DNA from: Phocaeicola barnesiae DSM 18169 = JCM 13652
Lineage (GTDB): Bacteria; Bacteroidota; Bacteroidia; Bacteroidales; Bacteroidaceae
NCBI RefSeq assembly: GCF_000374585.1
Contig: NZ_KB894647.1
Span: 1 to 64,000 of the forward strand
Direction: 5' to 3'
DNA: 64,000 nt
Part shown: positions 17,724 through 28,067 of the stretch, piece by piece
How positions within the stretch are numbered: the stretch's first letter is position 1
Layout: each line of letters begins with the position of its first letter
Position numbers and translations under genes: made by a program
Notes under the pieces: generated by a model
Database searches by the model: none
The model's input: the letters and a program-made list of their open reading frames with translations, nothing else
What the model was told of the DNA's origin: nothing

Positions 17724-19020
17724 ACGATTAATGATTACCTGCTGGTGTTTTTTCCTATATACCACGTTACATGCCCAACAAGACACTTTGCATCTCAGCC
17801 TGCAGCAGTTGTTTGAACGGGGAACAGAACAACACCTGCAACTGACAGCCGACCGACTGAAAGAAAAAATAGCTCATGAACGGACAAAAACAGCTCGTAC
17901 TACCCGATTGCCTGAGTTAAATATCGGACTCAAAGGCGGATTCTTAGGACAACCTGTCATCTGGCAGAACGGTATGAGTAACCCTACCTATCCCGATTCT
18001 CCTGACTGGCAACAAAACTATACCATCGATTTCACCCAACCGATTTATCAAGGAGGAAAAATCAGATACAGCATCCGTCAGGCTGATTTGGAAGAAGAAA
18101 TAGCCCGTCTACAGACAACGACCGACCAGGCAGACATTAAGCTGGTGTTACTGGAGCAATACCTTAACCTGTTCAGCCTTTACAAACAATACCTCGTTCT
18201 GAACAGAAAAATCAATGAATCAGAGCGACGACTAAAAGATATTCGGCAAATGAAAGCCGAAGGCATTATCACAAACAACGATGTGTTACGCAGCGAGATG
18301 CAACTGACCAATGACCGTCTGTCGAAAAACGAAACGGAGAACAATATCCGCATCGTATCACAACAGCTGAACCTACTGATCGGACTGGATGAACACCTGC
18401 TACTCATTCCAGACACAACTTTACTGAGCCAGGAGTGTCCCACCACAGAATATGAGGATTATGTTAACCGTGCTGTCCTGTCGGACCCGGCCTTGCTTCT
18501 GCTCCGGAAACAGACGGAACTGGCAGAAAACAACATCCGGCTGACACGTGCTGAGCAATTGCCCCGCCTGTCGCTTACCGCCTCCAATACCTTGGCACGC
18601 CCCGTTTCGCGTACCTTGACAGATATGTACAACAACAGCTGGAACATCGGTCTCTCTTTCTCCTACCCCCTTTCATCGCTCTACAGGAACCGGCACAAGA
18701 TGAAAGAAGCCCGACAGAATGTGCTGCTGATGCGAAACGTCGAAGAACAGAAGCAACAGCATATCCGCATGAATGTACAGGCAGCCCTGCTGAAGCATCA
18801 CGAAGCAACCGACCGCGTGGAAGCTTTGAGACTATCGGTGAAACAGGCGGAAGAGAACTACCGAATCATGCAGAACCGGTATATGAACCAACTGGCCATT
18901 CTGACGGACCTGCTCGATGCCGACAACCTGCGGCTGAATGCCGAACTGCAACTGACCACTGCCCGTACTCAAGTAATCTACACTTACTACGAATTACAAC
19001 GAGCCATCGGAGCCTTATAA
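17704..19020 (+). CDS. TolC family outer-membrane efflux channel
   Basis: 438 residues with a signal peptide (RLMITCWCFFLYTTLHAQ). Two repeats of long alpha-hairpins and short beta-strands, as in TolC: first IDFTQPIYQGGKIRYSIRQADLE..., second LSFSYPLSSLYRNRHKMKEARQN... plus YMNQLAILTDLLDADNLRLNAELQ at the end. It forms the outer-membrane duct for the pump encoded next. Translation likely coupled to marR through the 20-base overlap. Confidence 0.88.
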   Translation: MPSKVIKRLMITCWCFFLYTTLHAQQDTLHLSLQQLFERGTEQHLQLTADRLKEKIAHERTKTARTTRLPELNIGLKGGFLGQPVIWQNGMSNPTYPDSPDWQQNYTIDFTQPIYQGGKIRYSIRQADLEEEIARLQTTTDQADIKLVLLEQYLNLFSLYKQYLVLNRKINESERRLKDIRQMKAEGIITNNDVLRSEMQLTNDRLSKNETENNIRIVSQQLNLLIGLDEHLLLIPDTTLLSQECPTTEYEDYVNRAVLSDPALLLLRKQTELAENNIRLTRAEQLPRLSLTASNTLARPVSRTLTDMYNNSWNIGLSFSYPLSSLYRNRHKMKEARQNVLLMRNVEEQKQQHIRMNVQAALLKHHEATDRVEALRLSVKQAEENYRIMQNRYMNQLAILTDLLDADNLRLNAELQLTTARTQVIYTYYELQRAIGAL

Positions 19021-19063
19021 ACAGAATCAGACAAATACCAACTTTAACCACTCTATTCCCATT

Positions 19064-20134
19064 ATGTCCGAACACCAACTGAAATACAACCGGCTGAAAC
19101 GCCGGAAACGCCGCAACATCATTCTCAACATCGTGTGTCTCCTGATTGCCGGTTCGGGTCTGACCTGGACTGCCCATTATTTCTGGCGCTACATCAATTA
19201 TGAAATCACGAACGATGCTTTTGTCGACCAGTATATCGCTCCGGTAAACATACGTGTGGCCGGTTACATTCAGGAAGTGCGCTTTCGGGAACACCAATAT
19301 GTGAATGCCGGCGATACGCTCGTCGTTCTCGACAACCGTGAATACCTCATCCGGCAGAAGGAAGCCCATGCAGCCTTACTCGATGCCCAAGGTTCCCGCG
19401 ATGTTCTGGCTTCGGGCATACGTACCTCGCATACCCGTATCGCCGAGCAGGATGCCAACCTGGCCGAAGCACAAGCCAAGCTGTGGCAGGCCGAGCAGGA
19501 TTTCCACCGTTACGAACGGTTACTGAAACAGGAATCCGTCCCCGAACAGCAATACGACCAGGCCAAAGCCAACTATGAAGCAGCCCGCGCCCGCTACGAT
19601 GCCCTCCTGCGGCAGAAAGATGCTGCCCGCTCCCAGTACGATGAAACAAATAAGAAGCAGGTCAATGTAGAAGCAGGCATCCTGCGTGCCGAAGCGGCTC
19701 TCGACCTGGCAAACCTGAATCTGTCGTATACCGTAGTGACCGCCCCTTACAGTGGCTACATGGGACGACGGACACTGGAACCTGGACAATACGTGAGTGC
19801 CGGACAGACACTTTCATACATCGTCCGCCAATCCGGCAAATGGATAACCGCCAATTATCGGGAAACACAGATAGCCAACATCTACATCGGCCAACCTGTA
19901 CGAATCAAAGTAGACGGACTGCCGGGAAAGATTCTTCACGGACATGTGACTGCCATATCCGAGGCTACCGGTTCGAAATATTCACTGGTCCCCACAGACA
20001 ATTCAGCAGGTAACTTCGTAAAAGTACAGCAGCGCATTCCCGTCCGTATCGACCTGGATGATGTAGACGATGAAAGTATGAGCCGCCTGCGTGCCGGCAT
20101 GATGGTGGTAACCGAAGCTTTGAGAAAGAAATGA
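19064..20134 (+). CDS. EmrA/HlyD-type membrane fusion protein
   Basis: 356 residues. One N-terminal membrane helix (IILNIVCLLIAGSGLTWTAHYFW) is followed by a lipoyl half-motif (APVNIRVAGYIQEVRFREHQYVNAGDTLVVLD), a long coiled-coil hairpin (about 90-200) and the second lipoyl half (LSYTVVTAPYSGYMGRRTLEPGQYVSAGQTL). This is the periplasmic adaptor of an MFS tripartite pump. It overlaps the following gene by 4 bases (ATGA). Confidence 0.88.
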   Translation: MSEHQLKYNRLKRRKRRNIILNIVCLLIAGSGLTWTAHYFWRYINYEITNDAFVDQYIAPVNIRVAGYIQEVRFREHQYVNAGDTLVVLDNREYLIRQKEAHAALLDAQGSRDVLASGIRTSHTRIAEQDANLAEAQAKLWQAEQDFHRYERLLKQESVPEQQYDQAKANYEAARARYDALLRQKDAARSQYDETNKKQVNVEAGILRAEAALDLANLNLSYTVVTAPYSGYMGRRTLEPGQYVSAGQTLSYIVRQSGKWITANYRETQIANIYIGQPVRIKVDGLPGKILHGHVTAISEATGSKYSLVPTDNSAGNFVKVQQRIPVRIDLDDVDDESMSRLRAGMMVVTEALRKK

Positions 20135-21735
20135 AAACAGCCCGCGAACTTGATATCCCCGCACGTCCCTGGGTCCCCGACCTGCTGGCCATAGCGACTG
20201 TCTTTGTGGTTATGCTTCCCATCGCCATGCTGAACGGTACCTATACGGGTAGCATGGTAGAGGTATCGAATACCCTGGGCGTCTATACCGAAGACATCAC
20301 CATCGGCTATTATGCCGCTTCGGCAGGCATGGCAGTGTCTTATCCCATCGTACCTAAGATTCTGGCTACATTCTCCAGTAAGTCATTGCTGCTGGTCGAC
20401 CTCACCCTCCAGTTCTTCCTCAGCTGGTTCTGCGCACGGCAAGCCAACATCGACCTGCTCATTGCCGCCAGTTTCGTCATCGGTTTCCTGAAAGGATTCC
20501 TGATGCTCTGGATTATCCGCCGTATCAAGTTCATCTTCAGTCCTCAAGATGTCCGAAGTGAATTTTATGCCTATTTCTACCCGCTGGTATTCGGAGGAGG
20601 TCAGCTTTCAATGGTCATCACCGCCCTCCTGGCTTACCATTACGACTGGAAATACATGTACTATTTCATGATGCTTCTGCTGCTGATAGCCATTCTGGCA
20701 GTCATTCTGTTTTTCCGCCACGACCGACCTTCCAAACCAATTCCCTGGGGAGAACTTCACCCCCGCGAAATGCTGATTATCGCCACCGGAATACTGATGC
20801 TTATCTATGTCATCACCTACGGCAAGACACTCGACTGGATGGCCTCCAAACGTATCTGCATCTACATCGTCATTGCACCGTTGCTGATAGCCCTTTTCCT
20901 GTGGGAACAGTTCCACTCCCCCCATCCCTACGTAAGCCTGAAACCCCTGTTTCAGTGGAAGGCCATCGTAGGATATTTCTACATGGTTCTGGTGATGTTC
21001 TTCAGTACCTCAACCAGTCTGATGACCAGTTACCTGACCACCATCCTGCGTGTAGACAACACCCATAGTTACACACTGTATATCTGGCTGCTTCCTGGAT
21101 ATGCGGTAGGAGCCTTCATCTGCTTCTGGTGGTTCCGGTGGCAACGATGGCGCTTCCGTTTCCTCATAGCCGGAGGTATGGCTTGTTTTGCCCTCTTTTT
21201 CGGCGTCCTCTATTTCGGTATTTCACCCGACAGTACGTACGAGATGCTTTATCTGCCCATGTTCCTTCGTGGACTGGGCATGTTGACCCTCATCATTGCT
21301 TTTGCGCTGTTTGCGGTCGAAGACTTACCTCCGAAATACCTGCTGTCGAACGCCTTTTTCCTGATCACCTTCCGTTCGGTACTGACACCGGTAATAGCTT
21401 CGGCCTTCTACAGCAACACGCTTTACCGCCTACAACAGAAATACATGGTAGAACTTTCCGAGAACTTCAGCGCCACCGACCCGCTGGCAGCCGCGCGCTG
21501 GCAATCCACTTTGAGCAGCAGCCTGGCACAAGGGCACGGTATCGATGAGGCTACCCAACTGGCTACCAATACACTCTATACCGTTCTGCAACAACAAAGT
21601 ACCCTACTGGCCTTGAAACACATCCTCGGCTGGCTCTTTGTAGTAACCCTGGTCATTGCCATCGTTTCACGGTTCATTCCGTTCCACAAGACGGTACGGG
21701 TACCGGTTATCCATACCGGCGAAGATATGGTATAA
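20131..21735 (+). CDS. EmrB-like MFS efflux transporter
   Basis: 534 residues with about 14 hydrophobic segments, the length and helix count of the DHA2 (EmrB) drug:proton antiporters. It lacks a textbook motif A, reading YYAASAGMAVSYPIVPKIL where that loop falls, which is common in the Bacteroidetes branch. Last gene of the marR-tolC-emrA-emrB unit; together they form an inner-membrane to outer-membrane drug pump. Followed by a very strong hairpin. Confidence 0.82.
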   Translation: MKTARELDIPARPWVPDLLAIATVFVVMLPIAMLNGTYTGSMVEVSNTLGVYTEDITIGYYAASAGMAVSYPIVPKILATFSSKSLLLVDLTLQFFLSWFCARQANIDLLIAASFVIGFLKGFLMLWIIRRIKFIFSPQDVRSEFYAYFYPLVFGGGQLSMVITALLAYHYDWKYMYYFMMLLLLIAILAVILFFRHDRPSKPIPWGELHPREMLIIATGILMLIYVITYGKTLDWMASKRICIYIVIAPLLIALFLWEQFHSPHPYVSLKPLFQWKAIVGYFYMVLVMFFSTSTSLMTSYLTTILRVDNTHSYTLYIWLLPGYAVGAFICFWWFRWQRWRFRFLIAGGMACFALFFGVLYFGISPDSTYEMLYLPMFLRGLGMLTLIIAFALFAVEDLPPKYLLSNAFFLITFRSVLTPVIASAFYSNTLYRLQQKYMVELSENFSATDPLAAARWQSTLSSSLAQGHGIDEATQLATNTLYTVLQQQSTLLALKHILGWLFVVTLVIAIVSRFIPFHKTVRVPVIHTGEDMV

Positions 21736-21771
21736 TCCAATTCCTCGCAAGTATTCAGGAAACAAACAAAA

Positions 21772-21835
21772 AAAACGAACGCCCGTTTTCACCCAAACAA
21801 ACGTTCATTTGGGTGAGAACGGGCGTTCGTTTTAG
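21772..21835. terminator. Long bidirectional terminator hairpin
   Basis: A 26-base stem with a single G-T mismatch: arms 21772-21797 and 21808-21833, loop 10 bases, with A-rich and T-rich flanks. It lies between the convergent efflux operon and the SDR gene. The arms contain AACGAACG/CGTTCGTT, also seen at 38.7 kb. Confidence 0.8.
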
Positions 21836-21844
21836 CTCAAACGT

Positions 21845-22612
21845 CTAATCGTTTTTCCGCCGGTGGCAAACCGTGCCTGTAGCCTGGTATGTAGGCATCA
21901 CCAGTACTTCAGCTATCTGAATGTGTGCCGGAGCCGAAGCTGCATAATATACCACATCGGCTATGTCATCGCCGGTCAACGGCTTGATCCCTTCGTATAC
22001 GGCATCCGCCTTGTCCTTATCTCCCCGGAAACGGATGACCGAGAAATTCGTCTCTACCATACCCGGCTTGATATTCGTGACACGTAGCGGAGTGTCCACC
22101 AAATCAATACGCAAGCCATCGGACAAAGCCTTCACGGCTGCCTTGGTAGCACAATAGACACTTCCACCTGCATAAGCAGCATCGCCTGCGATAGAACCGA
22201 TATTGATGATATGTCCGCAACCACGTTCCACCATGCCCGGAACAATCATCCGCGTCATAGCCAGCAGAGCTTTGATGTTCGTGTCAATCACAATGTCCCA
22301 TTCATCCAGTGAACCTTCGTGTTCCTTGTCCATACCGATAACCAGTCCCGCATTGTTTATCAGGACATCGATATTCCGCCATTTCCCTTCCAACGAATCG
22401 ACAGCCTGACGCATCGCTTCACGGTCACGGACATCGAAAGGTAAGATAAGGACTTCCACACCTTGCGCCGTTAGCTCCTGTTTCAAGGCTTCCAGCTTCG
22501 CCGTGTTCCGTCCGTTCAAGATCAGGTTACTTCCCATAGCCGCAAACTTGCGGGCACATCCCTCACCGATGCCACTGGTAGCTCCGGTGATAAAAATCAG
22601 TTTTCCTTTCAT
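21845..22612 (-). CDS. Short-chain dehydrogenase/reductase (YdfG-like)
   Basis: 255 residues. Classical SDR features: NAD(P) loop ITGATSGIGEGCARKF (about 8-23), NNAG at about 87, active-site Ser in INIGSIAGD, and YCATK (catalytic Tyr and Lys), then IKPGMVETNF. The arginine in NGRN after beta-2 suggests NADP(H) preference. Closest in style to YdfG/serine 3-dehydrogenase-type enzymes, which act on 3-hydroxy acids; substrate not provable. Last gene of a minus-strand run with nspC. Confidence 0.8.
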   Translation of the reverse strand: MKGKLIFITGATSGIGEGCARKFAAMGSNLILNGRNTAKLEALKQELTAQGVEVLILPFDVRDREAMRQAVDSLEGKWRNIDVLINNAGLVIGMDKEHEGSLDEWDIVIDTNIKALLAMTRMIVPGMVERGCGHIINIGSIAGDAAYAGGSVYCATKAAVKALSDGLRIDLVDTPLRVTNIKPGMVETNFSVIRFRGDKDKADAVYEGIKPLTGDDIADVVYYAASAPAHIQIAEVLVMPTYQATGTVCHRRKND

Positions 22613-22649
22613 ATCCTATTCCATTTAAGGTAAATCTCACAACTATCAA

Positions 22650-23813
22650 TCAGCACATCCGGTCACGGTAGTCTTCGTAACGGAAATCCTTGTACACCTC
22701 CAGGCGGCCATCGGTATGCAACAGAGCGATGGACGGATGGTGGATTCCGTTAAACATGTTTGTCTTGACCATCGTGTAATGAATCATATCCTCGAAGACA
22801 ATCCGTTCGCCTACCTGCAGTTCGTGGTCGAACTTCCAGCTTCCCATATAGTCACCGCTCAAGCAACTGTTACCGCCCAAGCGATACACATGCTCCTCGG
22901 GAGCCGCCGTTTTCACTGCATCGGCCGGCAACGATTCCGCATTCCGGACTTTCGGCTGATAAGGCATTTCCAGACAGTCGGGCATGTGACAGGTAAAGCT
23001 TACATCAAGAATGGCGGTACGGATTCCCCGGCTCTCCACGACGTCTACCACCGAAGCAACCAGCGGTCCGGTCTGCCAGGTGAAGGCCGACCCAGGTTCC
23101 AGAATAATCTGCAGATGCGGATAACGGGCTTTCAACCCCTTCAACAAACCGATAAGGTGCTCTACATCGTAATCCTTACGGGTCATCAGGTGTCCGCCTC
23201 CCAAGTTCAACCATTTCAACTGCGGGAACCAGCGGGAGAATTTCTCTTCGATATGTACCAACGTACGCTCCAGCTCATAAGAACTGGACTCGCAATGGCA
23301 ATGGCAATGGAATCCTTCAATGCCTTCGGGCAAGGTATCGGGAAGCAAATCGGCCGTAACTCCGAAACGGGTACCCGGCGCACACGGATTATACAGCTCC
23401 ACCTCCACTTCCGAATACTCCGGATTCACCCGGATGCCACAGGATACAGGCTCTCCAAAAGCCTTCACCATCGGATAAAAGCGCTCAAACTGAGAAAGAG
23501 AATTGAAGGTAATGTGGCTGCTATATTTCAGAAAGGCCGGAAAATTCTGTGCTGTATAGGCAGGCGAATAAGTGTGTGCCCGACTACCGAATTCCTCGTA
23601 TGCCAACCGTGCCTCGTACTCCGAGCTGGCAGTAGTATACTGAATGTATTCACGGAAAATCGGAAATGATTTCCACATGGCAAAAGCCTTGAAAGCCAGA
23701 ATGATTTCTACACCGGCCCGGTCGGCCACTTGCTTGATAAGGCTCAGGTTCTTTCTGAGCAACTCCTCCTCCATGACATAACAAGGAGAAGGTACTTTCG
23801 TGATATCCAACAT
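22650..23813 (-). CDS. nspC: Carboxynorspermidine/carboxyspermidine decarboxylase
   Basis: 387 residues. Decarboxylates carboxyspermidine (or carboxynorspermidine), the last step of the alternative spermidine route common in Bacteroidetes. It is an alanine-racemase-fold PLP enzyme: Lys42 in ILAFKAFAMWKSF forms the Schiff base, HCHCESSSYELERT and LNLGGGHLMTRKDYD line the phosphate site, and GNSCLSGDYMGSW carries the C-terminal active-site cysteine. Length and motifs match NspC. The partner dehydrogenase gene is not adjacent here. Confidence 0.92.
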   Translation of the reverse strand: MLDITKVPSPCYVMEEELLRKNLSLIKQVADRAGVEIILAFKAFAMWKSFPIFREYIQYTTASSEYEARLAYEEFGSRAHTYSPAYTAQNFPAFLKYSSHITFNSLSQFERFYPMVKAFGEPVSCGIRVNPEYSEVEVELYNPCAPGTRFGVTADLLPDTLPEGIEGFHCHCHCESSSYELERTLVHIEEKFSRWFPQLKWLNLGGGHLMTRKDYDVEHLIGLLKGLKARYPHLQIILEPGSAFTWQTGPLVASVVDVVESRGIRTAILDVSFTCHMPDCLEMPYQPKVRNAESLPADAVKTAAPEEHVYRLGGNSCLSGDYMGSWKFDHELQVGERIVFEDMIHYTMVKTNMFNGIHHPSIALLHTDGRLEVYKDFRYEDYRDRMC

Positions 23814-23832
23814 TTTTATCTAGGGTTACGTA

Positions 23833-26226
23833 TTATCCAATCACTTTAAACCGGGCGAACTTGAGCAACAGATGCTTTTCGCCGGCATTCCGGAAACGGA
23901 CGGTAGCTTTACAGTTATCTCCCGTACCTTCCAACTTTATCACTTCACCGATACCGAAACGTTCGTGTTCGATGGTCTGTCCCTCGGAAACTCCATGAGA
24001 TGAAACCGCTGTACCGGTTCCTGCAGCCGATGGAGTAGCAGAAGGAATAGGACGCAGTTTGCGGGGCGGAGCCGGTTTGACAAACGGACGGGGTTCCTGC
24101 GGTATCTCTCCCCCATCGAACATGTCGGCTCCCCAGTTGTCGTCTTTTTCTTTCCGTTCATACGAACGCTTTACGGTAGCGGTCGATGTAAGGCCATCGC
24201 CAATCTCTCTCCGGAACCGAGTGGCTCCTTCGTCCACCCGACGGGAAATCCGCTCTTCCTGCGGAACATTCAAGTAACGGGCATCAATGTCTTTCAAAAA
24301 ACGGCTCGGATTACTGAACTCCATCTTCCCGTACTTGAAACGGCTTTTGGCAAATGAGAGGTAACAATGGTCCTCGGCACGGGTAATGGCTACATAAAAC
24401 AAACGACGTTCCTCTTCCAGTTCCTTGTAGGAATTGAAGGACATCGCACTCGGAAAGAGATTTTCTTCCAGACCAACCACAAATACATTCTTGAATTCCA
24501 GTCCCTTGGCAGAGTGAATCGTCATCAGCGTCACTTTCGGCACATCGGCCTCCTTATCACTGTCCTGGTCGGTCAGTAACGAAATCTCCGACAAATAATC
24601 AGTGAGCAGGACATGGGTATTTCCCTCTTCCTGACGGGTCATGCAGAAGTCATGGATACCGTTTATCAGTTCCTCGATATTCTCCTGCCGGCTCAGATTC
24701 TCAGGCGAACGGTCCTGATACAAATCATTGACGATACCCGATTTCCGAAGAATTTCACTACCCAGCTCGTAAGCATCCTTCAGTGGAACAGCTTCCACAA
24801 AACCGGCTATCAGCTCCCGGAAGCCCTGCAACTTGGTATGCGTTCCCTTGTTGATGGTCAGTCCGTAAGCCAAAGGTTCATTCAACACCTTCCACAGACT
24901 TACTTTTGCCTCGGTAGCCGCTGTCAGGATTTTATTCAGAGTCGTATCTCCGATACCTCGTGCCGGATAGTTGAGGACACGTTTGAATGCCTCTTCATCG
25001 TTCGGATTGACTGCCAAACGGAAGTAAGCCACTACGTCCTTGATTTCTTTCCGCTGATAGAACGAGAGTCCTCCGAAAATCCGGTATGGCAGGTTCCGTT
25101 TACGCAACGCCTCTTCGAAAATACGGCTCTGGGCGTTGGTACGATACAACACAGCACACTCGTTATACGGATAGCCGTCACGGGTATGCAGACGGACAAT
25201 CTGATTGGCCACTATCTCTCCTTCTTCTACATCACTGTAAGCACTGAACACCTCAATAGGGTCGCCTTTCTCCTTCTTCGAATAGACTTCCTTACGAATC
25301 TGCTCACTGTTCTTCTCAATCAGGCTGTTCGCCGCATTGACAATCGTCTGCGTGGAGCGATAATTCTGCTCCAGTTTGAACAGACGGGCATCCTTGTAAA
25401 GTTGGGTGAACTTCAGGATATTATCTATCTTTGCTCCCCGGAACGAATAGATACTCTGTGCATCGTCACCTACCACGCACACACGACGGTTTATCTGGGT
25501 CAATTGCTGTACAATGGCATGCTGGGCATAATTGGTATCCTGATACTCATCCACCAGGATATAGTTGAAACGCCCGGCATACTTCTCGCAAACTTCGGGA
25601 TGCTGTTGGAACAACAGGTATGTATAAACCAACAAGTCGTCAAAATCCATGGCGTCACTTTGCTTGCAGCGCTCCCAATAACGCAGATAGATATCGCGCA
25701 TCAACGGAATCTTGGCAGCCTGGTCAGCAAGGAAAAACTCACCGTTGGCTGCATAGGCCTGCGGCAACACCAGCTGATTCTTGGCATTACTGATACGGCT
25801 CTGTATCATCCCCGGTTTGTATACCTTGTCATCCAGATTCATCTCCTTGATGATCCCCTTCAACAGATTCTTCGAATCAGAAGCGTCGTAGATGGTAAAA
25901 TTGGAAGTAAATCCCAAAATCTCGGCCTCTGTACGCAGAATGCGTGCAAAGATGGAATGGAAAGTCCCCATCCACAGGTAACGGGCACGCTCCATACCCA
26001 CCTGGCGGGCGATACGTTCCTTCATCTCCCGGGCAGCCTTATTCGTAAAGGTCAATGCCAGAATGGACCACGGCTCGAAGCCGTTGTCCAACAGATAGGC
26101 TATCTTGTAAGTCAGCACACGGGTCTTTCCCGAACCGGCCCCGGCTATCACCAGCGAAGGACCTTCGTTATACAGTACCGCAGCACGCTGACTCTCATTC
26201 AGTTCATCCAAATAAGTTGTCATCAT
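23833..26226 (-). CDS. UvrD/PcrA-type DNA helicase
   Basis: 797 residues. SF1A 3'-5' helicase with motifs in order: Q motif LNESQRAAV, Walker A GAGSGKT (29-35), motif Ia LTFTNKAAREMKERI, DEYQDTN (motif II), VVGDDAQSIYSFRGA (III), LEQNYRST (IV), VTLMTIHSAKGLEFKNVFVVGLEE (V) and EEERRLFYVAITRA (VI). The C-terminus has a Tudor-like domain (EHERFGIGEVIKLEG) that in PcrA contacts RNA polymerase. Role in nucleotide-excision and mismatch repair and in replication-conflict removal. Length slightly above the PcrA average. Confidence 0.92.
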   Translation of the reverse strand: MMTTYLDELNESQRAAVLYNEGPSLVIAGAGSGKTRVLTYKIAYLLDNGFEPWSILALTFTNKAAREMKERIARQVGMERARYLWMGTFHSIFARILRTEAEILGFTSNFTIYDASDSKNLLKGIIKEMNLDDKVYKPGMIQSRISNAKNQLVLPQAYAANGEFFLADQAAKIPLMRDIYLRYWERCKQSDAMDFDDLLVYTYLLFQQHPEVCEKYAGRFNYILVDEYQDTNYAQHAIVQQLTQINRRVCVVGDDAQSIYSFRGAKIDNILKFTQLYKDARLFKLEQNYRSTQTIVNAANSLIEKNSEQIRKEVYSKKEKGDPIEVFSAYSDVEEGEIVANQIVRLHTRDGYPYNECAVLYRTNAQSRIFEEALRKRNLPYRIFGGLSFYQRKEIKDVVAYFRLAVNPNDEEAFKRVLNYPARGIGDTTLNKILTAATEAKVSLWKVLNEPLAYGLTINKGTHTKLQGFRELIAGFVEAVPLKDAYELGSEILRKSGIVNDLYQDRSPENLSRQENIEELINGIHDFCMTRQEEGNTHVLLTDYLSEISLLTDQDSDKEADVPKVTLMTIHSAKGLEFKNVFVVGLEENLFPSAMSFNSYKELEEERRLFYVAITRAEDHCYLSFAKSRFKYGKMEFSNPSRFLKDIDARYLNVPQEERISRRVDEGATRFRREIGDGLTSTATVKRSYERKEKDDNWGADMFDGGEIPQEPRPFVKPAPPRKLRPIPSATPSAAGTGTAVSSHGVSEGQTIEHERFGIGEVIKLEGTGDNCKATVRFRNAGEKHLLLKFARFKVIG

Positions 26227-26247
26227 GTTTCTTAACTATTGCGAGGA

Positions 26248-26255
26248 CAAAGATA
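26248..26255 (-). promoter_or_regulatory. -7 box for the helicase gene
   Basis: TATCTTTG on the minus strand matches TAnnTTTG, 22 bases before the start at 26226. A TTTG lies 17 bases upstream, shorter than the usual 19-21. Confidence 0.45.
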
Positions 26256-26269
26256 CGATAAAAACACGG

Positions 26270-26337
26270 TATCAAAAAACAGCGGGTCATAAAGATAAGG
26301 CAGCAACAAAAACAGTCTCCTCATCCCTATGACCCGT
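26270..26337 (-). terminator. Terminator after the PFL-family gene
   Basis: GCGGGTCATA (26282-26291) pairs with TATGACCCGT (26328-26337) with one wobble pair and a 36-base loop. On the minus strand it is followed by a T-run (26274-26279), placed after the stop of the gene at 26373. Confidence 0.5.
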
Positions 26338-26372
26338 TTTATCTGAAAGGCTTTAGATTCACCTTGGCTATA

Positions 26373-27737
26373 TCAGTTCTTGAAGCTATGTATCGGAGCC
26401 GGAATACGTCCTGTACGATGTACAAACGCTTCACAATTGAAACTGTTTACCGGCATAATCGGAGCATGTCCCAACAGTCCACCGAATTCTACGCTTTCGC
26501 CTATGCCCTTTCCGATGACCGGAATGACACGCACGGCAGTAGTCTTCTGGTTGACCATACCAATAGCTGCCTCATCGGCAATGATACCTGAAATGGTTGC
26601 GGCAGAAGTATCGCCCGGAATGGCAATCATATCCAGTCCTACCGAACAGACACAAGTCATCGCTTCCAGTTTCTCAATAGACAACGCACCCGCCTCGACA
26701 GCATCAATCATTCCCTGATCCTCACTCACCGGTATGAAGGCACCGCTCAATCCGCCTACATAAGAAGAAGCCATGACTCCCCCCTTCTTCACCTGGTCGT
26801 TCAACAATGCCAACGCAGCGGTAGTACCCGGAGCCCCCGGATGTTCCAGACCGATTTCCCGCAAGACATCGGCCACACTGTCACCGACAGCCGGAGTCGG
26901 AGCCAATGACAAATCAATGATACCGAACGGAACGCCCAAACGACGGGAAGCCTCCTGAGCGACCAACTGACCCACACGGGTAATCTTGAACGCAGTACGC
27001 TTGATGGTTTCACACAACACTTCGAAACTTGCACCGCGAATGCTTTCCAATGCATATTTTACTACGCCCGGACCGCTGACCCCCACATTGATGATGGCAT
27101 CGGCCTCGGATACTCCATGGAAAGCACCGGCCATGAACGGATTATCATCGGGAGCATTACACAATACTACCAGTTTGGCACATCCCAACGAATCGGCCTC
27201 CTTAGTCATTTCTGCCGTTTCTTTGATGATTTCACCCATCAGACGGACGGCATCCATGTTGATACCGGTCTTGGTAGAACCTACATTGATGGAACTGCAC
27301 AGTCTTTCTGTACAAGCCATCGCTTTCGGGATAGAACGAATCAGCAATTCATCGCTATGTGACATTCCTTTTGAGACGATGGCAGAATAACCTCCAATGA
27401 AATTCACGCCCAGTTCTTTGGCTACCTTATCCAAAGTCTGTGCTATCTTGACATAATCATCAGGAGTCTTACAGGCGGAACCTCCGACCAATGCTATCGG
27501 AGTGATGGAGATACGTTTATTGACGATAGGAATACCGTATTCTTTGGATATATCCTCACCGGTCCTAACCAGATTACAGGCCAGACGCGTCACTTTATTA
27601 TAGATATTCTGACACAACACATCCAAATTGCCGTCAGCACAATCCAATAAATTGATACCCATGGTAATGGTACGCACGTCCAGGTTCTCCTGTTCAATCA
27701 TCTTATTGGTTTCAATAACCTCTGCTATATTAATCAT
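26373..27737 (-). CDS. PFL family protein (UPF0210/DUF711)
   Basis: 454 residues. Opens [33 protein letters not shown] and contains [33 protein letters not shown] and [25 protein letters not shown], all standard for the DUF711/PFL-like family whose structure resembles pyruvate formate-lyase. No glycyl-radical site is apparent and its reaction is unknown. It lies 32 bases after the ACT-domain gene, a pairing conserved in many bacteria. Confidence 0.88.
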   Translation of the reverse strand: MINIAEVIETNKMIEQENLDVRTITMGINLLDCADGNLDVLCQNIYNKVTRLACNLVRTGEDISKEYGIPIVNKRISITPIALVGGSACKTPDDYVKIAQTLDKVAKELGVNFIGGYSAIVSKGMSHSDELLIRSIPKAMACTERLCSSINVGSTKTGINMDAVRLMGEIIKETAEMTKEADSLGCAKLVVLCNAPDDNPFMAGAFHGVSEADAIINVGVSGPGVVKYALESIRGASFEVLCETIKRTAFKITRVGQLVAQEASRRLGVPFGIIDLSLAPTPAVGDSVADVLREIGLEHPGAPGTTAALALLNDQVKKGGVMASSYVGGLSGAFIPVSEDQGMIDAVEAGALSIEKLEAMTCVCSVGLDMIAIPGDTSAATISGIIADEAAIGMVNQKTTAVRVIPVIGKGIGESVEFGGLLGHAPIMPVNSFNCEAFVHRTGRIPAPIHSFKN

Positions 27738-27769
27738 AATTGAAAAACAATTTTAGTGGAGAACAAGAT

Positions 27770-28042
27770 TTAGATACGGTGCATCATGTCGAAGATTTCC
27801 TCCCGCTGACACTTCACCTGAACACCCATTCCCTGCCCTAAATCGGTCAGCTCACTGTCTACAGTTTCAAAACTCTTTTCAATCTGTGTTACATCGACTA
27901 TCATCATCATATTGAAATAGCCCTGCACAATGGTCTGAGTAATATCCAGGATATTCATGTTATTATCGGCCAGATAAGTGCACACCTTGGCAATGATACC
28001 TATCGTATCTTTGCCAACCACAGTAATAATCATCTTACTCAT
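27770..28042 (-). CDS. ACT domain protein (UPF0237)
   Basis: 90 residues, a single ACT domain: MIITVVGKDTIGIIAKVCTYLADNNMNILDITQTIVQGYFNMMMIVDV. This is the GcvR-like UPF0237 family, expected to bind an amino acid and regulate its partner. Always short and usually just upstream of the PFL/DUF711 gene, as here. Confidence 0.88.
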   Translation of the reverse strand: MSKMIITVVGKDTIGIIAKVCTYLADNNMNILDITQTIVQGYFNMMMIVDVTQIEKSFETVDSELTDLGQGMGVQVKCQREEIFDMMHRI

Positions 28043-28067
28043 CTATCAGTTGTATTTAGTTCGCGAC

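Noticed and set aside
24613-26235. 540-codon forward ORF opposite the helicase gene
   Set aside because: It lies entirely antisense to a helicase with every motif intact and has no family-like content; long antisense frames are common over such genes.
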